A stretch of DNA of 64,000 nt from positions 186,001 through 250,000 of the forward strand of contig JASANG010002792.1 in the NCBI GenBank assembly GCA_030248215.1, read 5' to 3'. Position 1 is the stretch's first letter; the number at the start of each line of letters is the position of its first letter. This DNA comes from Enoplolaimus lenunculus (Eukaryota > Nematoda > Enoplea > Enoplida > Thoracostomopsidae). Under the pieces are notes generated by a model. That model did not search any database and was not told the origin of the DNA. It saw only the letters and a list, made by a program, of their open reading frames with translations. The position numbers and the translations under genes were made by a program. Positions 35,001 to 44,132 of the stretch are shown piece by piece.

Positions 35001-37693
35001 ATAAATAATTATTTCACTACCATCATTTGTACTTATGTTAACAGAGTCTTCTCCGTATCCAACAGAAACCGACAAATCTTCGCGTAATACTTTTGCTCGT
35101 ACTAATTCAACGATATGCTAAAGACACAAAAACGGCTACATCGGGTGTGTAAAAAAATTTAGGCAACGCTTTTGAGAAGCTGGAATAGCATGAAGAAATA
35201 TGTGTCTGGTTTCTACCAGGCACCTATCACCTTGCTAAAGGGAACTAAAAAATTTTCAGGAGCGGCATGGAAAGGCTTTCGTTTGCTTACAAACAAGGTT
35301 AAAAATTTTTAGGGGGCCCACAATTTTTGGGTCTTTTCCGTTATCCCCCCCACCAGACAGAATTCGCCCAAAAATGGTTGTATTTTGAACATTTTTCCAT
35401 TTGAGCTTCTCAAGACCTCCCCTGAATCCGATTTTTTAGGACCCGAGGTCCACTCCTGAGATCCAAAACAATTTTGGCCAAAAAGTTTGACAAATTATAC
35501 ATCATTCGACACAGTTTGCGGAGCTGAGCCGAATGGTGTTAAATTTTCCTCAATCAGACGTTTGGCTAACGAGCAATTGTTGGCAGTGCGCCACCCTTAG
35601 CCGGCGTTAACCCAGAAATGCTTGCATTTAGAAACTTTTTGCATATTTCAGCTCCTGATGACATTCCCTGATCATTCCATGCCCAAATCTGAATTTTTGA
35701 AAAATTCGATTTATAAAGCCCCAAGTTCAGCACCTTGGGACCCAAAATATTTTCTGACATCAAAGCCTCTCAATTGCTGCAACCTCGCCAGTAAAGCGAG
35801 GTTGAAGCTAGATATATTATTGTGTTAAATCATACGGTAAAAACAATCTTTCAATTTAGACAACCCTAACTTTGGCCGGTTCCACAGTCGACGAAACCTG
35901 GTGAGCGAACCGAAAAACATGCATATGTAGTTTTACATTGAATCTCGGGCATGTGCTGCAATTTTCCCTTCTTTCGGACATATAATGTGTCCTGGTGGAC
36001 ATATACACACGGTCACTGTTAATGTGTTGCATGAAAATTAGTTACATGTCATCTAAAAACGTTATTTTATATCATATTTAGTTGCAAATAATATTAAAGA
36101 ATCGTTTAATATTTTTTCATTTTTTCCATTTCTTTCCCCCCCCCCCCCCCCCCCGGAAACAAAACGGAAAAAAATGGGGAAAATTTTTTTCAATTTATTC
36201 CGGTCAACAACCCTGTCTAGAACAATATAGTGTCTTTAATGTTCGAAATAATATCCGGGACACATAAGTGTTCAGGGGGCGAGATAAAATTGGAAAGTGC
36301 AGATGCTCGTCCGTAGGAGTTGTTCACATCGGTACAGCTTTGTTTTCCTTGTTGATAATAATTTAATTTTTTATATCAATAAGATTCATTTTTGCCAAAT
36401 AATTTATTTAAATGCGCTTTATAGATATACACTTAGCAGCATATTATAATAAACCTTGCATTTACTTTCCCAATAATTTCGACTCGAGGTTCCAGTGTTC
36501 CAAATAAAAACCGACTGGCGTTGCGTTCGCAATGCTTTAAATTTGTCGCGCATCGTAGTAGCATTGGATCCAAAACGAATAAAGGAATGTACACCAGTGA
36601 GGCAAGCACAGGTATCTTATTGTCATCCGCGAAATGAGAGCGATTCATCAGTGGCATATAATAGTGAACGACTTTTCCAATTTGCGTTGAAAAATTAAAC
36701 ATTTCAGTCTAAAATTGTAACATTTGCATATTCTATCGTAAAATAGTTCAAATATTTCTTATTTGAAGCATACAAAACTATACAACCGAATCAACTGCTC
36801 AGAAATAGCCTAAGCCGGAGCCTAAGCATAAGCCTGTGTGGGGAATGTGCACAATAGCCAAAAGTACTTTCTAAATTTTAACGACGGGTCGGGTAATCTT
36901 GAGAAACTTTTAAAGCTGCCACTGGAAGAACGTCTTTAAGCGGACAAAGATAATACTGGAGCGGCTGTGTTTAGTTTTCATCTTTTGCTTGTCCTAAACC
37001 GAAGACGCCAACAGGTCTGACAACGCACAAAACGCAATGAGCAATTTTTGAAACAATAAACATTTGAGTCTTAGAGACTCCCGACATACGTATATTTATC
37101 TTGAAACCATGTTTAAGTTTCGAAATTTTTCCAAAACGTAATATTAATTTTTCAGACTTGAAAGATTGAAATTGAACACTTAATTTCATAGAGGGTTAAA
37201 AGAATTAAGTAAATTCGTTTGCACGTTATTAAATCAGAAAACCAACTCTAACAAGCAGCCCCTTAAAAGGGGCAGGGAGACGGGGCACGCATATGGACAC
37301 GTGACAACAGAGGATGGTGTTCTTATAAAAGTCTTCAAATTTTAGTAGTAGTGCTTCGTTTGTAAAAACTGTAGTATTCATAGTAAGTCATACGCTAACA
37401 CAGATTTTCGAAAATTTTTTGAAATTCGATTAACTTGCAAAACGCGACCTAAACATTAAAAGCATACACAGAAAGTGCGTTATTCTGATCATACCATTGA
37501 GAATAACTGCAAATTCGCATTGCGATGTTGTTTTTGCTGATTATCATAAACCGAATATACAGATCCAAACCAATAAACAGTTACAATAATAAATGCTAAA
37601 GTACACAGCACCCCATAGCGTCGTAGGTTTTTGTCTAAAACAACAAGTTGTAAAATGTCAACTGGTGTGTAGCACACCACCTATCATCAACAT
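23002..37693 (-). CDS. FKTN: Fukutin, ribitol-5-phosphate transferase, 9 exons
   Basis: Golgi type II membrane enzyme that adds ribitol phosphate from CDP-ribitol to alpha-dystroglycan O-mannosyl glycans (family knowledge). Exons in transcript order: 37693-37681, 37634-37495, 36708-36466, 35117-34927, 32637-32487, 28854-28745, 28157-28013, 27777-27653, 23281-23002. Every junction is GT-AG with matching phase, giving about 465 aa (human 461). Residues 1-10 read MLMIDKNLRR, then a hydrophobic anchor (about 11-34). IPLFVLDPMLL matches the fukutin VPVFLIDPLIL segment. The nucleotidyltransferase core has LGWYRECGLIPYTSDMD (DxD at 299-301) and a second acidic motif, ARIDIFLLY (D348). The C-terminal region keeps LPCNSVDHIIAEYG. 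The first coding exon (13 nt) and the 46-nt intron after it are the least certain part. Introns hold most repeats of this region. Looks intact. Confidence 0.95.
23322..24880 (+). mobile_element. TTAA-flanked MITE with tRNA-like core (copy 1), split by an insertion
   Basis: Body begins CCCCTTCTCACATTGAG after TTAA (23318-23321) and ends ATGTGAGAAAGGG before TTAA (24881-24884). TTAA targets and CCC-starting ends are piggyBac-like. The right part contains a tRNA-like stretch with a B box AGTTCGAATCC. The copy is interrupted at 23438-24738. It lies in the last FKTN intron. Confidence 0.8.
23438..24738. other. 1.3-kb insertion of unknown nature inside the tRNA-like MITE
   Basis: Comparison with the intact copy at 24914-25176 shows that MITE sequence stops after AATCACCAC and resumes at GAGAGCCCC, with about 7 bases lost. 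The insert has a less AT-rich composition and open frames on both strands: minus 23503-23904 (133 codons, containing YDITYSELFSYFPGHESTYS) and plus 24318-24716 (132 codons, Trp/Ser/Pro-rich middle). I see no terminal inverted repeats, poly-A tail or clear target duplication. I do not recognise either ORF. It may be a captured gene fragment, a retrocopy piece or the centre of a longer relative of the MITE. Confidence 0.55.
24914..25176 (+). mobile_element. TTAA-type MITE with tRNA-like core (copy 2, complete)
   Basis: CCCCTTCTCACATTGAG to ATGTGAGAAAGGG, TTAA on the right and ATAA on the left. It lies 29 bp after copy 1 in the same orientation. It contains the CCTATAGGCAACTC-like palindrome block, GAGCCCCCTCGCGCTCGAGC, and a tRNA-like segment ending GCAGTTCGAAACC. 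Confidence 0.85.
25280..27075. repeat. Degenerate CCCAATTTCCC satellite
   Basis: Short units of the form TCCCAATTTCCCGGGTAATA and TCCCAATTTCCCAAAA alternate irregularly at 25280-25450 and 26255-27075. A second motif, AAGGTTGCGCCGAAAAT and variants, recurs about seven times at intervals of roughly 75-130 bp (near 26380, 26450, 26565, 26660, 26735, 26870 and 26970). Sequence between the two blocks (25450-26250) is different and includes a TTAGGTTTAGACT-like run and CCACCCCCCCACC. Minus-strand ORFs here are repeat translations. Confidence 0.75.
27177..27438 (-). mobile_element. TTAA-type MITE with tRNA-like core (copy 3, complete, inverted)
   Basis: Perfect TTAA on both sides (27173-27176, 27439-27442). 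It is the reverse complement of copies 1 and 2, with GGATTCGAACTCCAGTGAG (B-box region) and GAGCCCGAGGGGGCTCTCAC in the core. Confidence 0.9.
28293..28494 (+). mobile_element. TTAA-type MITE with tRNA-like core (copy 4, short subfamily)
   Basis: TTAA at 28289-28292 and 28495-28498. Ends CCCTTTCACTCC and ATGTGATAAAGGG. It lacks the CCTATAGGCAAC block but keeps the tRNA-like part, here with a near-perfect A box TAGCTCAGTGGT and a B box GGATCGAATCT. It lies 135 bp upstream (transcript sense: downstream) of an FKTN exon. Confidence 0.8.
28893..29314. mobile_element. TA-flanked MITE, TACTGTAGTGACCCGAATAA family (diverged copy)
   Basis: Left end GGAGTGACGCGAACTAGGGG, right end CTTAATTGGGTTACTACAGTA. 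The interior has the family's GAGTCC-repeat half (GAGTCCCAATCAATAGTAGT, GAGTCCGTAAGCGGAT) and a GCGGCGGAGGGTGG motif. It lies only 39 bp from the acceptor of the FKTN exon at 28745-28854. Confidence 0.75.
29661..30664. repeat. 18-bp minisatellite, about 55 units
   Basis: The unit is GGTTTCACCCCAACGGTT. A second version ends in CAGTC instead of CGGTT, and the two alternate in an irregular but patterned order. Rare units are variant (GCTTTC, TCATCCC, TTCACCTC). Because 18 is a multiple of three, several frames stay open on both strands (RLVSPQ-type on plus, VGVKPT-type on minus). These are by-products, not evidence of a protein. It lies in FKTN intron 5, between exons 32637-32487 and 28854-28745. 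Confidence 0.95.
30700..31528. other. FKTN intron sequence, nothing recognised
   Basis: Complex AT-rich sequence with two short AATGTCCGC words near 30840 and 30900. No exon or repeat copy seen. Confidence 0.4.
31529..32374. repeat. Perfect 159-bp inverted repeat around a 528-bp loop
   Basis: 31529-31687 and 32216-32374 are exact reverse complements by direct comparison. The arms start AAACTAGAAAAAATTGCTCA. The loop is AT-rich and codes for nothing I recognise. No target duplication is visible. It may be a foldback transposon or a very recent inverted duplication. It lies 113 bp from the FKTN exon at 32487-32637. Confidence 0.9.
32811..33909. other. FKTN intron sequence with one diverged repeat
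   Basis: 32820-32960 (CTCACCTTGCTAGGGGGGCT, AAAAAATTGTCAAGAGGGGC) resembles 35225-35330 in the same intron series. The rest to 33909 is more GC-balanced around 33420-33700, without splice-bounded reading frames. Confidence 0.4.
33910..34335. mobile_element. TA-flanked MITE, TACTGTAGTGACCCGAATAA family (complete)
   Basis: Left TACTGTATTGACCCGAATAA, right TTATTCGGGTCACTACAGTA, with TA at both edges. One half is a chain of GAGTCC(C/G) words with CTAAT spacers. The other half has GGCGGAGCGTGG and a TAACCGAATAACA block. Non-coding. It lies in an FKTN intron. Confidence 0.9.
34430..34920. repeat. Ancient tandem duplication, period about 300 bp
   Basis: Two diverged units share GACGCT, TTTGATCCCA/TTCTGATCCCA, AGTGTTTC(T/C)TACT and CACTGCAGCTAAA(A/G)C in the same order (34430-34640 and 34730-34920). 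It abuts the FKTN exon at 34927-35117. Confidence 0.55.
35118..36084. other. FKTN intron 3, nothing beyond a diverged repeat
   Basis: Contains the partner of the 32820 repeat (about 35225-35330). The 35566-35828 ORFs lie on both strands and have no exon boundaries that would fit the FKTN phase. Confidence 0.4.
36085..36216. mobile_element. Fragment of CAGGGTTG-type MITE with a run of 19 or so C
   Basis: Facing TTTTTCCATTTCTTTCC and GGAAACAAAACGGAAAAAAAT blocks and the end GGTCAACAACCCTG resemble 15922-16478. A poly-C run lies at about 36137-36155. It may be a collapsed or very short derivative. Confidence 0.5.
36709..37494. other. FKTN intron 2
   Basis: Contains a short AAGCCGGAGCCTAAGCATAA run at 36810, followed by GTGTGGGGAATGTGCACAAT, an echo of the CCTAAG-associated block seen at 14340 and 17215. 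No exon is seen. Confidence 0.4.
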
Positions 37694-38262
37694 TTGCGAA
37701 CAGGTACATTTCGAGGATTACCATTCGATGGTTTGAGAGTTATACGACATTTTGCCAGTTGGTTAAAGGTGATATACACATTTTAGAATATGGTGGATGG
37801 AGCATAGTTAATTTTAAAGCACGGTTTATGCTTATAACTGTACGTTTCGAAATTGCTCATTTTGATCAATGAAGCAAGCTTATGCGAAGTTACACAGTGA
37901 ATTAGCTATTTTCTGACATATTAATTGGGATTTTTAATCCTCATCGGAGACGGATTCAGAATTTTTTGCCGATGGGGCGGTCTGGCGGATGGAAAACAAG
38001 ATTTTGTGTTAAGGTTTATAGCACTAAAGCGGTGTTCGGCTCCTTACTCATTTCGCTCACGCAAGTTTTTTCGTCACATTTCGCGCGGCCTCCCTCCATC
38101 TTTTACAAATTCATGAATCCAGCACTGATAATTGCGTCGCTTACCTTTTGATGATATACCAGACAGCATCAATATAGTTTTGCTAGAGTTTAACTGAAAT
38201 AGAAAATTTGAATCATTATGCTATAAATTGGGCTATGGAACAGCATTTTGGTTTTCATTGCC
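37694..38262. promoter_or_regulatory. Probable shared 5' region between FKTN and the divergent 114-aa gene
   Basis: The first coding codon of FKTN (complement of 37691-37693) and the proposed ATG of the opposite gene (38263) are about 570 bp apart. Both promoters must be here unless there are distant non-coding exons. About 37940-38125 is a repeat copy shared with 16110-16275, leaving roughly 250 bp on the FKTN side and 140 bp on the other. I cannot assign core promoter motifs. Confidence 0.45.
37940..38125 (+). repeat. Small repeat between divergent genes
   Basis: Shares AAGATTTTGT, AGCACTAAA, TTTCGCTCA and TTTCGCGCGGCCTCCCTCC words with 16110-16275. The ends GGATTCAG and CATGAATCC may be short inverted repeats. 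Confidence 0.5.
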
Positions 38263-40992
38263 ATGGCTGAGGTAAAATTTCTGTCTTCAACTTGAAAAAT
38301 AAAATATTCATAAAAGCGAAAAAACTGTTACAGCAAATATATACAATATCTGGAATGCGAAAATGTTGAAACGAAATACCCGTTCAATTAGCTCAAGTGA
38401 AGGTAACTAAAATTGGTATAGTTACTTTTCACCATGTTTCTAACTTCGGTGCTGGAGGAAAGTATATAGATCATAGCAGAGAAAATGATCTCGATTGTAT
38501 TCTACAGAATTGGTTCAGATTAAAACTTGCATTGTCAGTCTTTATAGAGCAAGTCTTAGATTTTTTAGTTGTACTACAAGTAGGTGTCGGGGTTGGATAC
38601 GGGTGTGGGTTATTGGGTGTTATGAACCCCCATCTTATGAACCGCAACCGGTCAAATGAAAAAATTGAATAATGTGTTGACTTCATATGGTCTCATATCT
38701 AATATGTATTCCCTGCAATTTTATTGAATATATATGTTTCGCGGGCTTCAACCAGTGAACCCCTACTCAAAATTTTTCCGTGTCAAAAGTGTATAACCAG
38801 TTTAAGCTATTTCCTACACATTCTTTAATTTTAATGTTGACATTTGCTGACCGCCGGATTTATTGCGTAGGTGACGACCCACCACAAAAACAAATATGAT
38901 ATGCACTACGCACTACCCAAATCCTTCAACGATGATGGCTGGCTGGCTTTACAGGTGGGCGAAGTTCTGCAGTTTACGTAATAGACATATCAATGCCTTT
39001 GGATATAACAAAGTTTACTTTCTTGCTACGATTACAGTAGTAAAATTAGATACATGTTTCTCAAAAGTCCTCTGCCTATTCGAAATCCCTTGTTTCATAC
39101 CCCACTGTTAACTTTAGTTTATATACTGGATCTGTGTATTAGCCGTACGGATGCGAGCAAAAACCGCTGGACGGCAACGCCAACATATAAAGTTAGCGCA
39201 AACCAAACGTGAAGGCCTGAAGGCATTAAAATTTTCTAAACTTTACGTTTTGAGGAAAAGCGAATCGGTAGCCAAAAGAGCCTAAAAAGCAATCAGAAAA
39301 ATTCTTTCTTTGTCATCAAAGTGCAAACCGCTGTTTTTCATTTACAGGATTGAAGTGGTGTATTCTATTGGCGGATCGAGGATGGGTTGAAGAAGGGTAA
39401 CTTTATCCGCTGGTGTAACCACAGGTTAAAAGAAGCTTAGTTCGAGTGTTACAAAATGTAAACTCAGCATATTTAGGCACAGTTCACAATATGAAGGTTT
39501 GGTCGGATGGGCAGTAAACCAGAGTTGCTTATACGCCTAAACACAACCGAGAATTCTTGCAGAAACTTGTTCTCGATCGGTGTTCAGGGCCCGTATTCTT
39601 AAATCTGTGTAGTGTAGTGTAGTGCCCCAAATAAAGGGGGGTAATAAGAAGAGGTACCCATTTAGAGTCCCAATCAATAGGAACCCGTATTCCTAAGAGC
39701 CCATACGCTGATCATAGACTGCAACAGTTAAGAGTTTGAAAACCAATTACTAGTTGTTGATAGTTGCTATACACATTGCAGCATGTGGGCCGGATACCAG
39801 GTTCAGTAGTTTTCAACTAGTTTTCTTGCGCGTTAGCCATTCTGAACGAAAACTTTTAAATTCCATCGTTTACCATACCTGTCTAACCACACCTTAGCAT
39901 GCAAAGTTGGGGCCTTAATACAAACTTCAGAGTGGAGGCCGTTATTAACTCACTGTCGTATCCCACATTGCTTGGATAGGGAATGCGAGTTGTATCACGA
40001 CAAGCAAGCTTCTCGGTGTTCATCTTCTAGCACACGTTCGAAAATAACGATATTTATAACAAATGATGCAAAACGGTTGTATTTGAAAGTTGAATCATGT
40101 ATCCAACTTAAAAATTAGCTTTGCTTCGTGCGAAGCGAGAATTTTTTTACAGTTTCCAGTTAAAACGCCTAAACGAAGCATATTTTAGGTATATCCTTTC
40201 ATGCATGAAATTTTGCAGTAGGACAGTAAAAAATTTTTCTGCTTACGGATAATGTGATTCTCGCTTGTATAACTTGTATGTATTTGCTGCAGTTGAAAAA
40301 ATTTGCAAAGTATGCGAAAACGATCGCGTTCCCGTCTGGGTACATCATGTATGAAAGCGATAAGGCTGCAACGAAGTTCAAATGTATACACCAGTGACAA
40401 ATCTCTATGCTGAAAATGCAAGTATGCGTTAATATTTAGCTTTTTGTGCAAAATTCTGCACACGCCAGTATAAAGATTAAGAAAATCGGTCTCTATTATC
40501 ATTTATCATTATGTAAATATTAGATGTTTGTGTCAGCCGCTGTACAACAACAAACGCTCGCCTAGCAGTGTTCTATACGTATGGGAGGCCATTGTATGAA
40601 GCTTCGAGGGTAAAAACGCACCAATAAAATTTGCAGTTTGTTAAATTTGAAATATCGTTTCGACGGCTTGACTAATGAGTGTTGACGATCTATAGCCTTC
40701 CACATCGCACAGATCACATATTTGAAAAGCTTTGAGGCTTTGGATGTGTTTTCAAGGGTTACGGATCTGAGTGGTAACAATTGATTTTTTATCCTGTCTA
40801 CAGCATGAGTCCTTGATGTATCGGATTAAACCGAGGCGAATCCGAACGATATTAATAATCGGCCTATTTTTTTGTAAATCTGTTGCAAACTGTAAATTTT
40901 TGCAGGTTATAAATAATGATGCATTGGAATTGGCACCTGGCACAAATTCCGCGCCTGTTTCGAACGTCATACGTATTCAACCCATTACCTGA
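38263..40992 (+). CDS. Unrecognised small protein, about 114 aa, six exons
   Basis: Proposed exons: 38263-38271, 38871-38954, 40293-40339, 40537-40609, 40713-40757, 40906-40992. All use GT and AG borders and the phases (0, 0, 2, 0, 0) agree, so the joined frame runs without a stop to TGA at 40990. Protein fragments read MAE, then KYDMHYALPKSFNDDGWLAL, NARLAVFYTYGRPLYEASR, ITYLKSFEALDVFSR and LELAPGTNSAPVSNVIR. It has no signal peptide or membrane segment. Alternating hydrophobics suggest a small beta-rich domain. I do not know the family. The nine-base first coding exon is the weakest part. The gene faces away from FKTN. Confidence 0.5.
39617..39735. mobile_element. Fragment of the TACTGTAGTGACCCGAATAA MITE family
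   Basis: AGTGCCCCAAATAAAGGGGG followed by GAGTCCCAATCAATAGGAAC matches the left part of 33910-34335. The right end is missing. It lies in intron 2 of the 114-aa gene. Confidence 0.6.
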
Positions 40993-41248
40993 AATCTAAC
41001 AGTTTTTAGTAACGGTGCACACATGGGCGTCCCCAAGGGCCACCCTTCGGTTCTGGTCACTATAGTAGTACTTCTAAATGCTTAAAGCAACTTGATTCAA
41101 ATAAGCTTAAAAGCTAATCCAGCGGCATTAAACTAACTTTCTTGATTGGATAAACTAGCAGGCAAATCTGACATATTTTTAGTTTAAGCTAAACCTGAAC
41201 AACATATTTTCTTGTTTGAAATTGTTACTTAAACCAACGGTAAGTTAT

Positions 41249-41486
41249 TAAGCCGGAGGTGAGGCGAAATTCAAGCAAGCGCTTAAAAATAATGTTTAAA
41301 TTCGTTAATTTTACAAAATTTCTGCAAGGTGTTGATAAATCTTTTGGTTTGACGCTTATTTTTTTGTACAAAATCTTAACAAGTATTGCATCAAAATTGA
41401 ACTAAAGGTTGAAACGAAACGCACCAAGAAAATGATTTTTGCTAAAATATGTAAAATTTTTCTATCGATATTACCGGAACCTCCTG
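41249..41486. mobile_element. Decayed hAT-like MITE
   Basis: The interior (GCCGGAGGTGAGGCGAAATT through TACCGGAACCTCC) follows 21710-22075 in order. Termini are not recognisable. Confidence 0.55.
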
Positions 41487-41602
41487 AAAGGAGTCTCTTA
41501 AAAACACGGTACAATTGTTTGCGGAACTGTGGTCAGTGTTTTTGGTCAAACCTGCAGTCTGTGCTTGCTCAGAAGAATGATGTGCTTTTAAGATTTTTGC
41601 AT

Positions 41603-42059
41603 TCTGTAGTGACCCGAATAAGAGAGGGCGGGGACTGATACTTATTTGGCCTCACCAGAGGGTACCCCCTGTTATTCGGTTACGGATTATTATTTGCTTT
41701 CAACCAGGCCTCCGCCACCATCCCTTATACTGATATCTCCGGTATTGGAACTATCCGTTGAATTAAACGTTTTTTGCCTTGTGTCAAACGCTTGAACGAT
41801 AATTCAAGGTAATACTTTGGAATGTTGCTTTCAAAAATTATGTGCACTTTAAAACTTCGAACTCAAGAGTATTTGGTCCACTATAGTCATTAATGCGCTT
41901 CAATTAGAGATAATTGACATTTATGGACTCTAATTAGGGTTTAGGGACTCCATCCGTTTACGTACTCTTATTAGGGTTTAAGGACTCTTATTAGGGATAC
42001 GGACTCCTATTGATTAGGACTCAAAATGGGGACCCCCTTTTATTCGGGTCACTACAGTA
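41603..42059. mobile_element. TA-flanked MITE, TACTGTAGTGACCCGAATAA family (complete, opposite orientation)
   Basis: Left CTGTAGTGACCCGAATAAGA, right TTATTCGGGTCACTACAGTA. It is the inverse of 33910-34335, with the GACTC(C/T)-repeat half now on the right. Confidence 0.9.
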
Positions 42060-42332
42060 TATATACTTCAGCGTATGAATTATATACTGTGTGTGAACTT
42101 TTAATCCTCAAATTTAATTTTTATAAAAACTTCAATTTTTGGACATTAAAAACATTGTTCACTAAAGATTACAAATTTGTTGGCCGATATTTTATATAAA
42201 CTGTGATACTCTTAAGGTTAGCCTGCGGTTAGCAGGCTATAAACAAATTCTTTGATTTTAGCTTTAGCTTATATACTTGCGTTGCGCTGTGAACTTTTTA
42301 TTAAAAATTATCGAGCGCCATCGTGCGCCAGC

Positions 42333-42487
42333 GCTTGGCGGCGTTCAGCGGCGTACGGCGGTGCGGCGGCGTTCAGCGGCGTACGGCGGTGCGGCGGCGT
42401 TCAGCGGCGTACGGCGGTGCGGCGGCGTTCAGCGGCGTACGGCGGTGCGGCGGCGTTCAGCGGCGTACGGCGGTGCGGCGGCGTTCG
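42333..42487. repeat. 25-bp GC-rich minisatellite, about six units
   Basis: The unit GCGGCGTTCAGCGGCGTA plus CGGCGGT is repeated almost without change in otherwise AT-rich DNA. Open frames through it are by-products of the repeat. Confidence 0.9.
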
Positions 42488-43754
42488 GCTCAGTAAAGTA
42501 TACCGCATCACTTAATATGAGGGACTTATGCTGTTTAATCTGATTAACATTACTGAAGAAAAGTGTTTAAACAAGTAAGTACCGAAGATTCATTTTCATG
42601 AAAACTGAAAATATTGAAATAAATGATCGAAAATAGCCATTTCACATTCCGATTCGTTGTTGTCGTTTCGATTTGAAAAATACTAAAAATAAAATAATTA
42701 TACAATAAATACGGTTAAATGAAACACCACATGCTTACGCAGTAAATTGTTGAAATTTGCCAAAAGCAACATATTCGTTTCGGATTAATTGCTTTTGTAT
42801 ATTTGGAGTTAATTTATAGCTTGTGATTATGGTCACCGCTTAAGTAGTAGATTCGCGTGTATGCAAGTGGAAATTTTGCGCAAAACATACTGGTTGCGTA
42901 CTGCATGCAACTGGAGGCAAACACACAGGAGCAGGAGGTCAGCAGATTATGCCGCAGCTGATAGTGACCCCAAATTAAGTAAAATTAAGTGATGCAACAT
43001 TTGCCCAGTTTTTCAGCATTTTGTGCAGTGTTGTTATTTAATTTGTAGTTGTATGCCTTATTTTTAAGAAATCTTAGCAAAAACATTGAAAATTATCCTT
43101 TTAAGCGATAATCTAACTCACTGAAGCATACAAACTTTTATGATAATGCAAAAAGATTATCACTACCGATTCTGTTTAAACTACTGAAAAAACTCCACCA
43201 GCGCTAGAGCCAGAGGCAGATTAGGACTTTTCTCCTGGGTGACGGTCAGACAGGATTAATCAATATTTTTACACCGTGATGACATAAGCGCGATCGGCAG
43301 AACTATTTTCATCTTGAACAAACAATTTTTGGATTTAAAAACAGCCATAGAAACGAGTGATTGTAGAGTTGCAGTTATTTAACTGCATATTTTCTCCAGT
43401 AATCCGGAGTAATGTTTTGAATTACGTCGACGACAATTCGAGACTGCTCTTGTTAAACTCACAAAAAGTGTTAGCACAGTTCAGTAAACCCGAAACAGCT
43501 TTCACTCATTAGTAGCAAGAGTGAGAACTCGCTTTTTAACAAAAACTACGCCACTTGGAATATTTTGTGTAGTGAAAAATTTTCCCGGCGCGTGTTGCAT
43601 GTTACACTTACCCAACCCGTTTCTGAAGGCATAATTTTAATTTTTGTTTAAATCGAGAAATATACGTCACAATACACGGGCGACAAACACGGTCTTTTAT
43701 AGTCTATACCGTGAAGAGTCAATGGAAAAAACAGGGGCCAAAGAGTATTACAAA
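42488..43754. other. Spacer, no gene recognised
   Basis: Nothing supportable on either strand. It may contain the start of the downstream zinc-finger gene, whose first exons I could not locate. Confidence 0.35.
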
Positions 43755-43850
43755 CATACTCCTAAGCCTAAGCCTAAAACTAAGCCTAAGCCTAAGCGTA
43801 AGAATGAGCATAAGCTTAGCCTAAGCCTATAGTCTAAAAGCTTAAGCTTA
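43755..43850 (+). repeat. CCTAAG simple repeat
   Basis: A run of CCTAAGCCTAAGCCTAAAAC type, decaying to TAAGCTTAGCCTAAGCC. It is the longest of at least six such runs in the window (14805, 16765, 17135, 22630, 36805). Confidence 0.8.
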
Positions 43851-43922
43851 CCTATGTACTCTTTTCTAGTCCCACAAAAAAACCTTCCTTTGTCTGATCT
43901 TTACATGGACCACGTGAAGCAA

Positions 43923-44132
43923 CACTGCAAAAAAATGGTGAGTCAAATTGACTCCCTCCAAAATAGGCTCTACGGGACTACACAAACTGAGTCAAATTCG
44001 ACTCCGCCAGAGTCAAACGTGCGACTAAGTGAGTCGAATTTGACTCTGGTGCAGTCTTATTTGACTCAATTTGTGTAGTCCCGTAGAGCCTATTTCGGAG
44101 GGAGTCAATTTGACTCACCATTTTTTGCAGTG
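43923..44132. mobile_element. Hairpin MITE (210 bp) carrying repeated TGAGTCA/TGACTCA
   Basis: CACTGCAAAAAAATGGTGAG at one end and CTCACCATTTTTTGCAGTG at the other. The inverted repeat continues about 70 bp through GGCTCTACGGGACTACACAA. TGAGTCA or TGACTCA heptamers occur four times, with further near matches. Non-coding. Confidence 0.9.

Noticed and set aside
40185-40780. Minus-strand ORFs of 60-105 codons
   Set aside because: They are antisense to plus-strand exons 40293-40339, 40537-40609 and 40713-40757, which join in phase with good splice sites.
42252-42543. 87-88 codon Arg/Ala-rich ORFs
   Set aside because: Translations of the 25-bp GC-rich minisatellite.
43755-43850. Telomere or nematode-type telomeric repeat
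   Set aside because: Short, degenerate and internal, with similar runs scattered through the window. It does not indicate a chromosome end or a nematode.
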